Shown here one piece after another: positions 42,949-51,209 of a stretch of 64,000 nucleotides of DNA. The stretch spans positions 62,001 through 126,000 of the forward strand of contig CAJUSI010000026.1 in NCBI GenBank assembly GCA_910589035.1, read 5' to 3'. A program made the position numbers and the translations under genes. Source of the DNA: an uncultured Acetatifactor sp. (lineage in GTDB: Bacteria > Bacillota > Clostridia > Lachnospirales > Lachnospiraceae). Numbering within the stretch: the stretch's first letter is position 1; the number at the start of each line of letters is the position of its first letter. Below the pieces are notes generated by a model that saw only the letters and a program-made list of their open reading frames with translations, ran no database searches and was not told where the DNA came from.

Positions 42949-44604
42949 TTACTTCAATCCTTCATCCGCCATATTCTTCTCGCCTACGCCCTTGAGCGCT
43001 TCACCGACGGTTCTGCCGTCCTGATCTGCAGCGATGACAAGTCTGAAGTCTCTGTAGACCGGAACATAATTGGCCAGAGCGCTGACGTAATCAACCTGTA
43101 CGTTAGTAGCCATCCAGTTCCAAATCAGCAGATCCTCTTCGTTGGTAAAGCTTCTGCTATCGTTGGGAGAGTAGTTCAGGTTTCCTGCCTTCTCGCCGTT
43201 CTTCTCAGCCGTATAAGCATTGATCCATGCCTGCCCGTCTCCGGAACCCGGAGTCAGACCTGCGGGAGAGGTGTTGTCAGTGGATCTTATATCCTCATAC
43301 TCGCGAACTATCTGGAACAGAACCCAGTCGGGAATATCCTTGCAGCCTTCGCCTCTGTACTCTGCCCCGGATATCAGGACATTTGTATAGGTCGTGCGGG
43401 CCACAAAATAATTATCCAGCACAGGCAGACCGTTCTCGTCCGTACCCGTCACCTTTACATTGGGACCCCAGGGGAAAGGAACGATGCCCCAGTTGGTATT
43501 GTTGGCTGCCATATCGCCCTGCTGCCAGTTCTCTACCATGGCGATTGCATGGGTATTACCGCCTGAATATCCGCAGATATCCTTATGGCTGTAAGGCATG
43601 CTTGCATCATCTGCCGTTTCCACCGCATAATCCGCTCCCATAGTAAATCCGGTCATGGGTGCAGCCACTCCGGCATCCTGAAGCTGATTGTAGAAATTCA
43701 GAGACTCGATGAAGTTGGGATCGTCGAGATTGATGTTGCCGTTGCTGTCAACGATCTTGACGCCGTTCATGCCGCCGGCCATCGCGCCATAATGGTTCGT
43801 ATGTAAAGCGATAGCGTAAGCCCCTGTGTTTGCCGCATTCAGCTTGGACTGCAGATCGCTCAGATACTTCATGGCATCGTCAAAGCTCCACTCGCCTCTC
43901 ATGAACAGGTCGCCGGGAGTCTCTTCCATTCCGATGGACTTCAGATAATCGCGGCTGTAAGCCAGCACGAAACACTCGCCGAGGTTATCATAGGTAAAAC
44001 CGTAATCAACGCCGTTCCAGGAAGCCGCGTCAATGTGTGCGTTTGACATCTTCAGCGTATCCCTGTCCTCAACGGTGGCAAGGTAGTCCCTGATTTTCAG
44101 CATAACGTCGGGACCCGCTGTGAAAATATCCGCATAGCCCAGCCCGTTACGGTATTCAGCCAGCATAGCATCCCAAACATCGACACCTTCGCTGGTCTTC
44201 AGGGTAACTGCTTCAAACTTGCAGTTGTACTTCGCCTCCAGCGCATGTAAGTACTCCCATCTCTTCTCGTATTTTGCGGCGTCTTTCTCCTTGTCTTCCT
44301 CGGTGATGCCGTCAAAAATCTGCTCTGAAGCAAGCCTGATGGTAGCGCCATTGCAGTCATAAGCCTCCCACTCCGGCAAAGGCTGATCTGCGGATTCAGG
44401 CGTCTCCTCGCCGGGATCCTCGGTGCTTGATTCTTCGGATTCATTACTGCTTTCTTCCTGCCCCCCCTGGGATTCTTCCTGAGTGCTCTCAGAAGACTGC
44501 TGAGAAGACTGATCGCCCGCATCATTGCCGCATCCGATCAGACTGCCTGTCATTGCAACAGCCATTGCAAGCGCCAGGACTTTAGTCAGTGCTTTCTTTT
44601 TCAA
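42949..44604 (-). CDS. Family-1 extracellular solute-binding lipoprotein
   Basis: A 551-residue binding protein; signal peptide with lipobox GSLIGC (Cys25), then a Ser/Glu-rich tether (about 28-75) that spaces it from the membrane. The fold region has WEYLHALEAKYNCKFEAVTL, DIFTAGPDVMLKIRDYLA and GFTYDNLGECFVLAYSRDYL. It is longer than average and probably binds an oligosaccharide. It is the first gene of the operon, 108 nt before the larger fusion binding protein, and follows a strong promoter with a palindromic operator. Confidence 0.92.
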   Translation of the reverse strand: MKKKALTKVLALAMAVAMTGSLIGCGNDAGDQSSQQSSESTQEESQGGQEESSNESEESSTEDPGEETPESADQPLPEWEAYDCNGATIRLASEQIFDGITEEDKEKDAAKYEKRWEYLHALEAKYNCKFEAVTLKTSEGVDVWDAMLAEYRNGLGYADIFTAGPDVMLKIRDYLATVEDRDTLKMSNAHIDAASWNGVDYGFTYDNLGECFVLAYSRDYLKSIGMEETPGDLFMRGEWSFDDAMKYLSDLQSKLNAANTGAYAIALHTNHYGAMAGGMNGVKIVDSNGNINLDDPNFIESLNFYNQLQDAGVAAPMTGFTMGADYAVETADDASMPYSHKDICGYSGGNTHAIAMVENWQQGDMAANNTNWGIVPFPWGPNVKVTGTDENGLPVLDNYFVARTTYTNVLISGAEYRGEGCKDIPDWVLFQIVREYEDIRSTDNTSPAGLTPGSGDGQAWINAYTAEKNGEKAGNLNYSPNDSRSFTNEEDLLIWNWMATNVQVDYVSALANYVPVYRDFRLVIAADQDGRTVGEALKGVGEKNMADEGLK

Positions 44605-44628
44605 CTTCTTATCCTCCTTTAAAAAGTT

Positions 44629-44657
44629 TTAGATTTATAAAAAAATTATAAATCTAA
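44629..44657 (-). promoter_or_regulatory. Perfect 12-bp inverted repeat, likely operator
   Basis: TTAGATTTATAA (44629-44640), five A, and its exact complement (44646-44657). It begins five bases after the -10 box, so it covers the expected transcription start. Binding of a repressor there would block the transport operon. Confidence 0.65.
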
Positions 44658-44662
44658 GATAA

Positions 44663-44691
44663 ATTTAAACACTCTTTCGGCATTTTGTCAA
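44663..44691 (-). promoter_or_regulatory. Promoter of the glycan transport operon
   Basis: TTGACA (44686-44691), 17-bp spacer, TTAAAT (44663-44668) on the minus strand, in an AT-rich region upstream of the first binding-protein gene. Confidence 0.75.
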
Positions 44692-44879
44692 GTGTTTTTT
44701 CTATATTCTTTGACACATTCGACATGTTTTTACCCATTGTTTTAAATCAGTTGGCTATAATGGTCATTTTTACCTCAGGCTTCTCATGATTTTGCACAAA
44801 TTTAACTCCAGAACCGGCATAGCAGCTTTCCTGTTTCGCCGGCAATTTGGATGAAGGTTTCTTTTTGATAACCGGCAAG

Positions 44880-46521
44880 TCAATCTCCATCGGTTCCGAT
44901 CAGAACCCGCTTACCCTCAAATGCAAAGCCCAGGTGACGGATACGTCCCTCCAAAATCCCCCTGGCAGTCAGCTCACTGTCATAGTTCTTGTCCCGAATC
45001 TGTTTTAAGGCCTCCTGCACCGTATCCTCCAGAGTATCTTCATCCTCAGGATCATGCACCTTAAACTCCAGCACAAAGGCCGGCTCCTCCTTTTTACAGG
45101 GCTCCAGCATCACATCATAGCGTCCAAACCCGCTCTCCCGGCTGGAGGTAATGCGATACCTTCCCGCAAGTTCCACCATCAGGCCCAGAACAAAGCCATG
45201 GTAAAAGCGCTCCGGCTCCGCTTCTTCCGATGGTTTCCTGCCAGTGTCAAAAAAGCTGAATGTGGCAAGAGCCACCTTATTCATAAATCGGTTCATGGCT
45301 TTCACATCCCCCAGAAGCAATGCTTTGATAAAACCATTGTAAGGCACGTCCTCCCCGCTGAACCAGTCGCGGATCATATTCCGAAACATCATATATACTT
45401 CCCTGTTAGTCAGTTCCAGCTGGTAGATAAACACCCCTGTCTCCTGTGAAAATCTTCGGTCCACCACCTTCAGATACCCGCTGGCCAGAAGCATGCTCCA
45501 GACGGCCCCATATTTCCGCTGGAGCTGGTCGAAAATAATCTCCTCGTCAATCTCCGTCTCCAGGATGCCGCCTTTCATCAAATCCTTCATAATCCTCTTG
45601 GTCTGGACATTCCCCTGCCGGATCAGCAGGTTCACCAGGCGGTTGGAGCTGGAATTCGCCCAGTATGGCTTCAGCTCCTTCTCCTCCAGGAAATTGGTGA
45701 TAGACCAGGGATTATATACATCCCGCTGGCTGCCAAAAGTGAATCCGTCATACCATTGCTTCACATCCGCCTTGCGCTCCGGCATCCCCATCTGGTCCAG
45801 CGCCTGGAACACTTCTTCTTCCGTAAAGCCAAACCGGGTGCAGTACTTCTCGGATGTGGTCGTGACGACGGTAAGGTTATTCAATTCCGAAAAAACGGAC
45901 TCTTTGCTTACACGGGTGATGCCTGTCAAAATCGCCCGCTCCATGCTTGGATTTGTCTTAAAGGCCAAGTTGAACATCTGTCGTATAAACCCAACCAGTT
46001 CCTCCCAGTACCCATATACATAGGCTTCCTGCAGCGGCGTGTCATATTCATCCAGGAAAATTAAAACTTTCTTTCCATAATAGACCGCTAAATAATCCGA
46101 CAGATATTTCAGTGCCAATACAGCCACATCATCCGGCATTCCGGCCGAAACAGAATCAAAAAATTTCAGTTCTTTTTCATCCATTTCCTTTCCGTTCATT
46201 ACATATTTATGCTCTCTGTATAATCTTTCAAGTGCGTACTTCATCCCCTGCTTCGTTTCCTCAAAGGTCCGCCCCTTAATACCCGCAAAGCTTAAGGAAA
46301 TCACCGGATAGCTCCCCCCGTCCCTCATATGCCCTGGAGAAAAAGCAGTTCATCATGTCCAGATTCAGAGTCTTCCCGAAACGACGGGGCCGGGTAATCA
46401 ACGTGACTGCGTCCGTATTCTCCCACCATTCCTTTATAAAACCTGTTTTGTCCACAAGGAAACACTCATTTTTCCGTATAAATTCAAAGCTCTGCGCCCC
46501 AATAGATATTGTCATGCCCAT
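44880..46521 (-). pseudogene. AAA-ATPase-like / PD-(D/E)XK protein gene, broken by deletion and frameshift
   Basis: The N-terminal part starts at ATG 46521 (MGMTISIGAQSFEFIR) and has the P-loop-like TRPRRFGKT. It leaves frame near 46325, after RAYEGRG. The rest continues in another frame from about 46328 (GSYPVISLSFAGI) with Walker B VLIFLDEYDTPL and a C-terminal nuclease-like AFVLEFKVHD block. Where intact relatives have roughly 20 residues between YEGRG and the YPVI strand, almost nothing is left, so a deletion of about 55-60 bp has both removed this loop and shifted the frame. The family (AAA-ATPase_like plus PDDEXK_9) is abundant in gut Clostridia; the role is uncertain. An intact paralogue is at 56184-57770. 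Confidence 0.8.
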
Positions 46522-46577
46522 AAGTCTGTCTCCTTCCCTCCCTGAAGCTTCTGAAGCCTGCCATACATAATTGCAGT

Positions 46578-46629
46578 AAAAAAATGCGCTGCCCCGTGTC
46601 AGCAATCTGCAGGCAAACGGGGCAGCGCA
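46578..46629 (-). terminator. Intrinsic terminator after the first fucosidase gene
   Basis: A perfect 13-bp stem (TGCGCTGCCCCGT, 46585-46597, with 46617-46629) followed on the minus strand by seven T. It lies 57 nt after the GH29 stop codon. Confidence 0.92.
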
Positions 46630-46685
46630 GTAAAAGCAAAACGGAGGCGCCGTTGCCCTTCAGCCGGATCGCAGCAGCCAGCGTC

Positions 46686-47975
46686 TTAGTCGTTATTTGT
46701 GACAACCTCTCCATGGCCCAGGTTGTAGGTGATTACGTCCTTGAGCTCTACCTTCAGAACCGTTGTAAGGGGATGGAGCTGCATTTTGTCCGCGCGGATC
46801 CAGAGTGTGCCGGGAATGCCGCTCCAGGGCAGGCTGCCGGTATAGCTGAATTCCAGCTCCTCTCCCGTGTGAAGGACGCTCACCCTCTTCACAGGCGTTT
46901 TGATGCCCTTAACGCAAAGGTTCTCCAGGGGTTTGTCATATACGAAAAGGTAGACTGTCTTTTTATCCGCAGACAGAGTGCTGCCGCCCAAAAACTGGCT
47001 GTAACTCAATCCCTTTTCCGTATCGTAGATGGCCTCCTCATTATCGTGAATAAAGCTGCCCAGATCCTCCAGAACCTTCACCTGGCGCTCGTCCAGCGTA
47101 CCGTCCTCCTTAGGCCCCACATCCAGAAGCATCTTCCCTCCCAGGGTCAGGCAGTCACAGAACATGCGGATAATCTGGCGGCTTGTCTTGTAGTCATTGT
47201 CCGAAGGACGGTATCCCCAGGAGTCATTGATGGTGGTGCAGAATTCCCACACTCCCTCCGGGCCGTAAAGGGGGATCCCCTGTTCCGGCGTCTCATAGTC
47301 CCCATACCCCTGGAGCCTGGAATTGACCACTACCTTCGGGTTCAGGGATTCCAGGTATGCCTTGAATTCCTTTGCCTTCCACTGGTTGGCGCTGCGCTCC
47401 CAGTCGCCGTCGAACCACAGCAGGTCTATGGTTCCGTACCGGGTCATCAGCTCCCGCATCTGGTTGTTGTTAAACTCCAGGAATTCCTGCCATTTCTCAG
47501 GATCCTCCGGTCCGCCCGCAGGAGTGGCGAAGACATCCTTCAGGTGGTTCTTCGGGTCTGCTCCTTCCGGGTATACGCTTCTGTACCGGGGATCGGACCA
47601 GTCTATCAGGGAAAAGTAAAGCCCCACCTTCATGCCCGCGGCTCTCACCGCCTCCGTGTACTCTTTTACCAGATCCCTTCCGGCGGGCGTTTTCTTCACC
47701 ACGCTCAGATCGGAATATTCCGTGTCAAACAAGGCCACGCCGTCGTGGTGCTTGGATGTCATGACCACATACTGTGCCCCTGCCCGGCGGAACAGATCCG
47801 CCCATGCGGCCGCGTCAAACCTGAACGCCGTGAAGCCCTGGCACTGCTTCATGTAGTCCTCATAGGAGATCGCGCCGTTGTGGAAGGACCACGATTCCGA
47901 CACGTCCCCCACCGCGTAAATCCCGTAATGAATGAAAATCCCCAGCTTCGCTTTCCGAAACCATTCCTGCATCAT
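46686..47975 (-). CDS. Alpha-L-fucosidase, GH29 (short form)
   Basis: A 429-residue cytoplasmic enzyme. GH29 markers: KLGIFIHYGIYAV (10-22), MTSKHHDGVALFD (about 72-84), a catalytic nucleophile Asp in IDLLWFDGDWE, and GGKMLLDVGPKEDGTLD. It releases alpha-linked L-fucose by a retaining mechanism. It has only the catalytic barrel and a small C-terminal beta domain. ATG at 47975 follows AGGAGG. It is monocistronic, bounded by the 120-bp element upstream and an intrinsic terminator downstream. Confidence 0.93.
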   Translation of the reverse strand: MMQEWFRKAKLGIFIHYGIYAVGDVSESWSFHNGAISYEDYMKQCQGFTAFRFDAAAWADLFRRAGAQYVVMTSKHHDGVALFDTEYSDLSVVKKTPAGRDLVKEYTEAVRAAGMKVGLYFSLIDWSDPRYRSVYPEGADPKNHLKDVFATPAGGPEDPEKWQEFLEFNNNQMRELMTRYGTIDLLWFDGDWERSANQWKAKEFKAYLESLNPKVVVNSRLQGYGDYETPEQGIPLYGPEGVWEFCTTINDSWGYRPSDNDYKTSRQIIRMFCDCLTLGGKMLLDVGPKEDGTLDERQVKVLEDLGSFIHDNEEAIYDTEKGLSYSQFLGGSTLSADKKTVYLFVYDKPLENLCVKGIKTPVKRVSVLHTGEELEFSYTGSLPWSGIPGTLWIRADKMQLHPLTTVLKVELKDVITYNLGHGEVVTNND

Positions 47976-48004
47976 AGCTTTGTCCTCCTATATGTTATAA
48001 TATA

Positions 48005-48124
48005 CTCTCGGAATCTCCAAGCCGCATTTTTCGGGCCTTTTAAGATTCCAATTTTGCTGATTCCTCCACCTTTTACGGAAACCCAGATCAGGAACCGCTG
48101 TTTTCCGCCGAAGGATTCCGAGAG
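48005..48124 (-). promoter_or_regulatory. 120-bp inverted-repeat-bounded element, copy 1
   Basis: The ends CTCTCGGAATC (48005-48015) and GATTCCGAGAG (48114-48124) are perfectly complementary over 11 bp. Internal CCTTTTACGGAAACCC and CGCTGTTTTCCGCC are shared with copy 2. The element ends 29 nt before the GH29 start codon. A lone half-site (TTTCGGAATCTC) follows at about 48149, and a short tandem duplication (CCGGTCTTATGGGCT twice) lies near 48232-48266. The gap 47976-48346 has no gene. Confidence 0.8.
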
Positions 48125-48346
48125 GCTATTATAGTCATAGACTTTCGGAATCTCTCCTTTTCATGATTCTTTTACATTTCATGATTTAAATTTATGGTTC
48201 TTTTGAATTTGATTACTCTTTTTAGCATCCGGTCTTATGGGCTTTCCGGTCTTATGGGCTGTGAAAAAGCTTTTCTGTATTTCTAAAGGCAGCAGCCGTT
48301 AGCCTTGTTCATCGCTGTTTGCCTATGTAAGTGGTTCCGGCTTAAG

Positions 48347-50293
48347 TTACATGGTCATAAGCCGCAGCTCGCCCTTCATCACATTCCGCTCATTGCCCAG
48401 GGCAGCGCGGTACTGATAGGTCACGCCGGCGGAGAGTCCGGAAAGTTCCGCCTCATAGCGGCCCGGTTTCCTTACCTTCCCTGCGCGCAGCTTCTGCCAA
48501 TCCTCCTGGTAGGAGGACAGGGCAAACCCCGGATATACCCGCCACTCAAACCACAACTCCGCTTCCTCAAAGCTGCCCAGAGTCTCCACCCGGGCGGCCA
48601 GGATGGCGCAGCCGCTTTCCGGCACGTTCTCTGCTTCGGCAGGCAGATCGCTGCTGCAGCTTTCCTGCAAACTCTCCATATCTGCAGGCGGATCGCTGCT
48701 GCAGCTTTCCCGCAAACTCTCCATATCTGCAGACGGATCGCCGCTGCAGCTTTCCCGCAAACTCTCCATATCTGCAGACGGATCGCCGCTGCAGCTTTCC
48801 CGCAAACTCTCCATATCTGCAGACGGATCGCCGCTGCAGCTTTCCTCTCGGCTCTTCGCATCCGCCGCGCATATGGCGCTGCAGCTTTCCCGCCGCACCT
48901 CCTGCAGGGTCTGGACGCCCATGGGCACAAAAGCAGGACTGAAGTTCGTAATTTTCAGCACCAAAGGGTTGGGCCACGAGATACCGCAGTAAATACGCTG
49001 GGCCTGCATAACCGACAGGAAGAGTCCCTCTTCGCGCTGTTCCCAGCAAGCCCTTGCGTCCAGGTCAGGACGGTACTCCGTCTCCTCCCCGCTCTGCCCC
49101 AGCACCTCCACCGCCGTGTCCGTGCCTGCCTTCACCGATTTCAGGAGAAGCTCCCGGCGCTGTCCCCGCTGCCACTCCCCCATGCCGAGCAGCACCGCAT
49201 ACAGGGCGCTGCCGTCCTTTTTTTGAAGAAGCCAGGTATCCTCCTCGTTCGTAAGGATCCAAGGACGCACATCGTGCATGGCTTCGCCGTTGATAAAATG
49301 CCACAGGGCCAGCTCCCGCAGAAGCCCCTCCTGTTCCCGGCAAAGCTCTCCGTCCGCATCCGGAGCGATATTCAGAAGCAGACTCCCTCCTTTGGCCCTG
49401 GTCTCGGCAAGCAGGCGGATCAGGTGCCGCCCGGTCTTATAGCATTCGTTGGTGGGCTGGTACTGCCAGGCCGTCCCCAATGTCATGCAGCCCTCCCAGG
49501 CCGCATCCGCCCCCACGCCGGGAAGCTGCTGCTCCGGTGTAGGAATCGCTCCCCGGGTAATCAGCACCTGAGGCTGCAGGTCCCATGCAATATCCATGCA
49601 GTGCTGCCGGAGGCTTATCCCGTCTGCGCCGGCTATCGTCTCGCCCCCGTCAAAAAACAGCACATCCACAGGGCCGAACCGGGTCAGAAGCTCGGTCATC
49701 TGGGCTGCCAGCAGGTCCTTATAGCCCTCCAGGATTTCCTCCGTATAAGGAGCCTTCGGCGTCCGGGTGATGGGCAGACCACGGCTGCGGAGATAGCGGA
49801 AATCCTCCGGAGAGAAGTAGAATCCTATCTTGATCCCCTGCCGGCGGAAGGCTTCCGTATACTGCCTGACCAGATCCGCGCCATAGGGAGTATTTTTGAT
49901 AGAGAAATCCGTGGTCTCCGTATCCCAGAGGCAGAAGCCGTTGTGGTGCTTTGTGGTCAAGACCGCATACCGGAATCCCGCCAGCCCGGCAAGCTCCGCC
50001 AGATGATCGAAATCCCACCGCCTGGGATGGAGCGTTTTCGGCAGTTCCTCATAAAACCGGGTTACATATTCCTCCGACGCCCCCACCAGGGAGTGACTGA
50101 TGACGCAGCCCAGCTGTACGTCCAGGGACCAGTGGATGAACAGCCCCATCCCGGCATCCCGGAGCCATTCCAATGCTTCCGGGCGGTTGCGGCTCCGGGA
50201 AAGCGCGTCCCGGGCAAGGGTATTGTCCGCCGCCACCGACTCATCCACATTTGGATGCGCGGATGCTGCCTGCGGGCAGGTTTCCGTATTCAT
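48347..50293 (-). CDS. Alpha-L-fucosidase, GH29, with internal 15-residue tandem repeats
   Basis: A 648-residue cytoplasmic enzyme. The catalytic part (about 30-440) has MGLFIHWSLDVQLG, TTKHHNGFCLWDT, a nucleophile Asp in VDVLFFDGGET and GGSLLLNIAPDADGELC. Residues about 465-560 are six 15-residue repeats of the form ESCSGDPSADMESLR, rich in Cys, Ser and acidic residues. A C-terminal beta domain follows (about 565-648; AELWFEWRVYPGF, GVTYQYRAALGNE) that looks like a fibronectin-type or binding module. The repeat array is a flexible linker between the two folds. ATG at 50293 follows GGAGGT. It lacks the 120-bp element. Confidence 0.9.
   Translation of the reverse strand: MNTETCPQAASAHPNVDESVAADNTLARDALSRSRNRPEALEWLRDAGMGLFIHWSLDVQLGCVISHSLVGASEEYVTRFYEELPKTLHPRRWDFDHLAELAGLAGFRYAVLTTKHHNGFCLWDTETTDFSIKNTPYGADLVRQYTEAFRRQGIKIGFYFSPEDFRYLRSRGLPITRTPKAPYTEEILEGYKDLLAAQMTELLTRFGPVDVLFFDGGETIAGADGISLRQHCMDIAWDLQPQVLITRGAIPTPEQQLPGVGADAAWEGCMTLGTAWQYQPTNECYKTGRHLIRLLAETRAKGGSLLLNIAPDADGELCREQEGLLRELALWHFINGEAMHDVRPWILTNEEDTWLLQKKDGSALYAVLLGMGEWQRGQRRELLLKSVKAGTDTAVEVLGQSGEETEYRPDLDARACWEQREEGLFLSVMQAQRIYCGISWPNPLVLKITNFSPAFVPMGVQTLQEVRRESCSAICAADAKSREESCSGDPSADMESLRESCSGDPSADMESLRESCSGDPSADMESLRESCSSDPPADMESLQESCSSDLPAEAENVPESGCAILAARVETLGSFEEAELWFEWRVYPGFALSSYQEDWQKLRAGKVRKPGRYEAELSGLSAGVTYQYRAALGNERNVMKGELRLMTM
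48656..48900. repeat. 45-bp in-frame minisatellite, six units
   Basis: GCAGCTTTCC starts at 48656, 48701, 48746, 48791, 48836 and 48881, exactly 45 bp apart. The central units are identical, which points to recent expansion. The array encodes the Cys/Ser/Asp-rich linker of the second fucosidase. Confidence 0.95.
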
Positions 50294-50425
50294 GGCAGAT
50301 ACCTCCGTAATGAAAATCTGTTTTACTTCATTTTGATGTCCTTTGCATTGAGCTTTTATTTACCTTGTCTGCTCAAGGAGTATCCTATCAGGAAGCGCAG
50401 GCCCTGTCTCTTTATTTATATTTCG

Positions 50426-50995
50426 TCAAATATTCAACAATCCGGCGATTTCGGCAAAGTTAATGTATAAATCCTCATAGATATTGACCTTGACGGCGGC
50501 GTCAAAGCTGTACGCCACATTGATAAGGTTTCCTTCAAAATAGTTGACCGTGACCATCCGGCGCCTCGGATCTACAATCCAGTATTCCCGGACACCATAG
50601 TGTTGATAGTAGTATGCCTTCCGGATATAATCATCCGACGGATTTCCCGGGGAAACGATCTCAATGATGAAGTCCGGGGCGCCGTTGCATCGGTTTTCGT
50701 CCAGCTTTTCCCTGTCACACACGATCATGATATCAGGCTGTACGATTGTAAGCGGGTGATCGGAAAGCTTCACGTCAAACGGAGCGGGAAATACTTTGCA
50801 ATCGCCTTTGCCATTTTTTACATAGGAATTGAGCAGGGTACTCAGTTCTAAAAGGATTGACTGATGAATCTGCGACGGGCTTGCCATGTATCGGATTTGT
50901 CCGTCATATACCTCCGCCCTGATATCTTCCGGGAGAGCTTCATACTGCTCTAAAGAGATGGTTGAAAGCTGTTGCAATGCCGGCATGGATGGCAC
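50426..50995 (-). CDS. Uma2-family PD-(D/E)XK nuclease-like protein
   Basis: A 189-residue protein. The fold markers are LEQYEALPEDIRAEVYDGQI (16-35), the metal-site Asp in IVQPDIMIVCD and the Glu in DFIIEIVSPGNPSDD, then KAYYYQHYGVREYWIVDP. This is the Uma2/DUF820 family, widespread in cyanobacteria and Clostridia, with a restriction-endonuclease-like core but unknown in vivo role. Length is normal and all catalytic positions are present, so it is probably functional. It stands alone behind its own promoter (51085-51113), between the second fucosidase and the GH3 gene. Confidence 0.9.
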   Translation of the reverse strand: MPSMPALQQLSTISLEQYEALPEDIRAEVYDGQIRYMASPSQIHQSILLELSTLLNSYVKNGKGDCKVFPAPFDVKLSDHPLTIVQPDIMIVCDREKLDENRCNGAPDFIIEIVSPGNPSDDYIRKAYYYQHYGVREYWIVDPRRRMVTVNYFEGNLINVAYSFDAAVKVNIYEDLYINFAEIAGLLNI

Positions 50996-51084
50996 TTCCT
51001 TTCCTGTTATTTATATGGAGCTGTATTGTCTGCTTTTTACACAATATATATCTGTCAGCCGTTATTTCTCCTGTTACCACTGTT

Positions 51085-51113
51085 ATTATACCGAATTTCA
51101 CTGCCCTTTACAA
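51085..51113 (-). promoter_or_regulatory. Promoter of the Uma2-family gene
   Basis: TTGTAA (51108-51113), 17-bp spacer and perfect TATAAT (51085-51090) on the minus strand, 89 nt before the start codon. Confidence 0.75.
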
Positions 51114-51209
51114 TAAAAAACGTCCAATGCCCCTGCCCGTCCGGGAAAAGGACAGATAATCCTCATCGCAAACTCTGATAAATATTCCGGTCTGGGAGCG
51201 CAGGCAGAA

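Noticed and set aside
48005..48124. Integron attC site or known riboswitch as identity of the 120-bp element
   Set aside because: No R-box (GTTRRRY) core, no integrase or cassette structure, and no match to T-box, purine, glmS or cobalamin motifs that I know.
46584..48134. 516-codon plus-strand frame over the first fucosidase
   Set aside because: It runs antisense through the whole GH29 gene and its terminator and has no recognisable domain.
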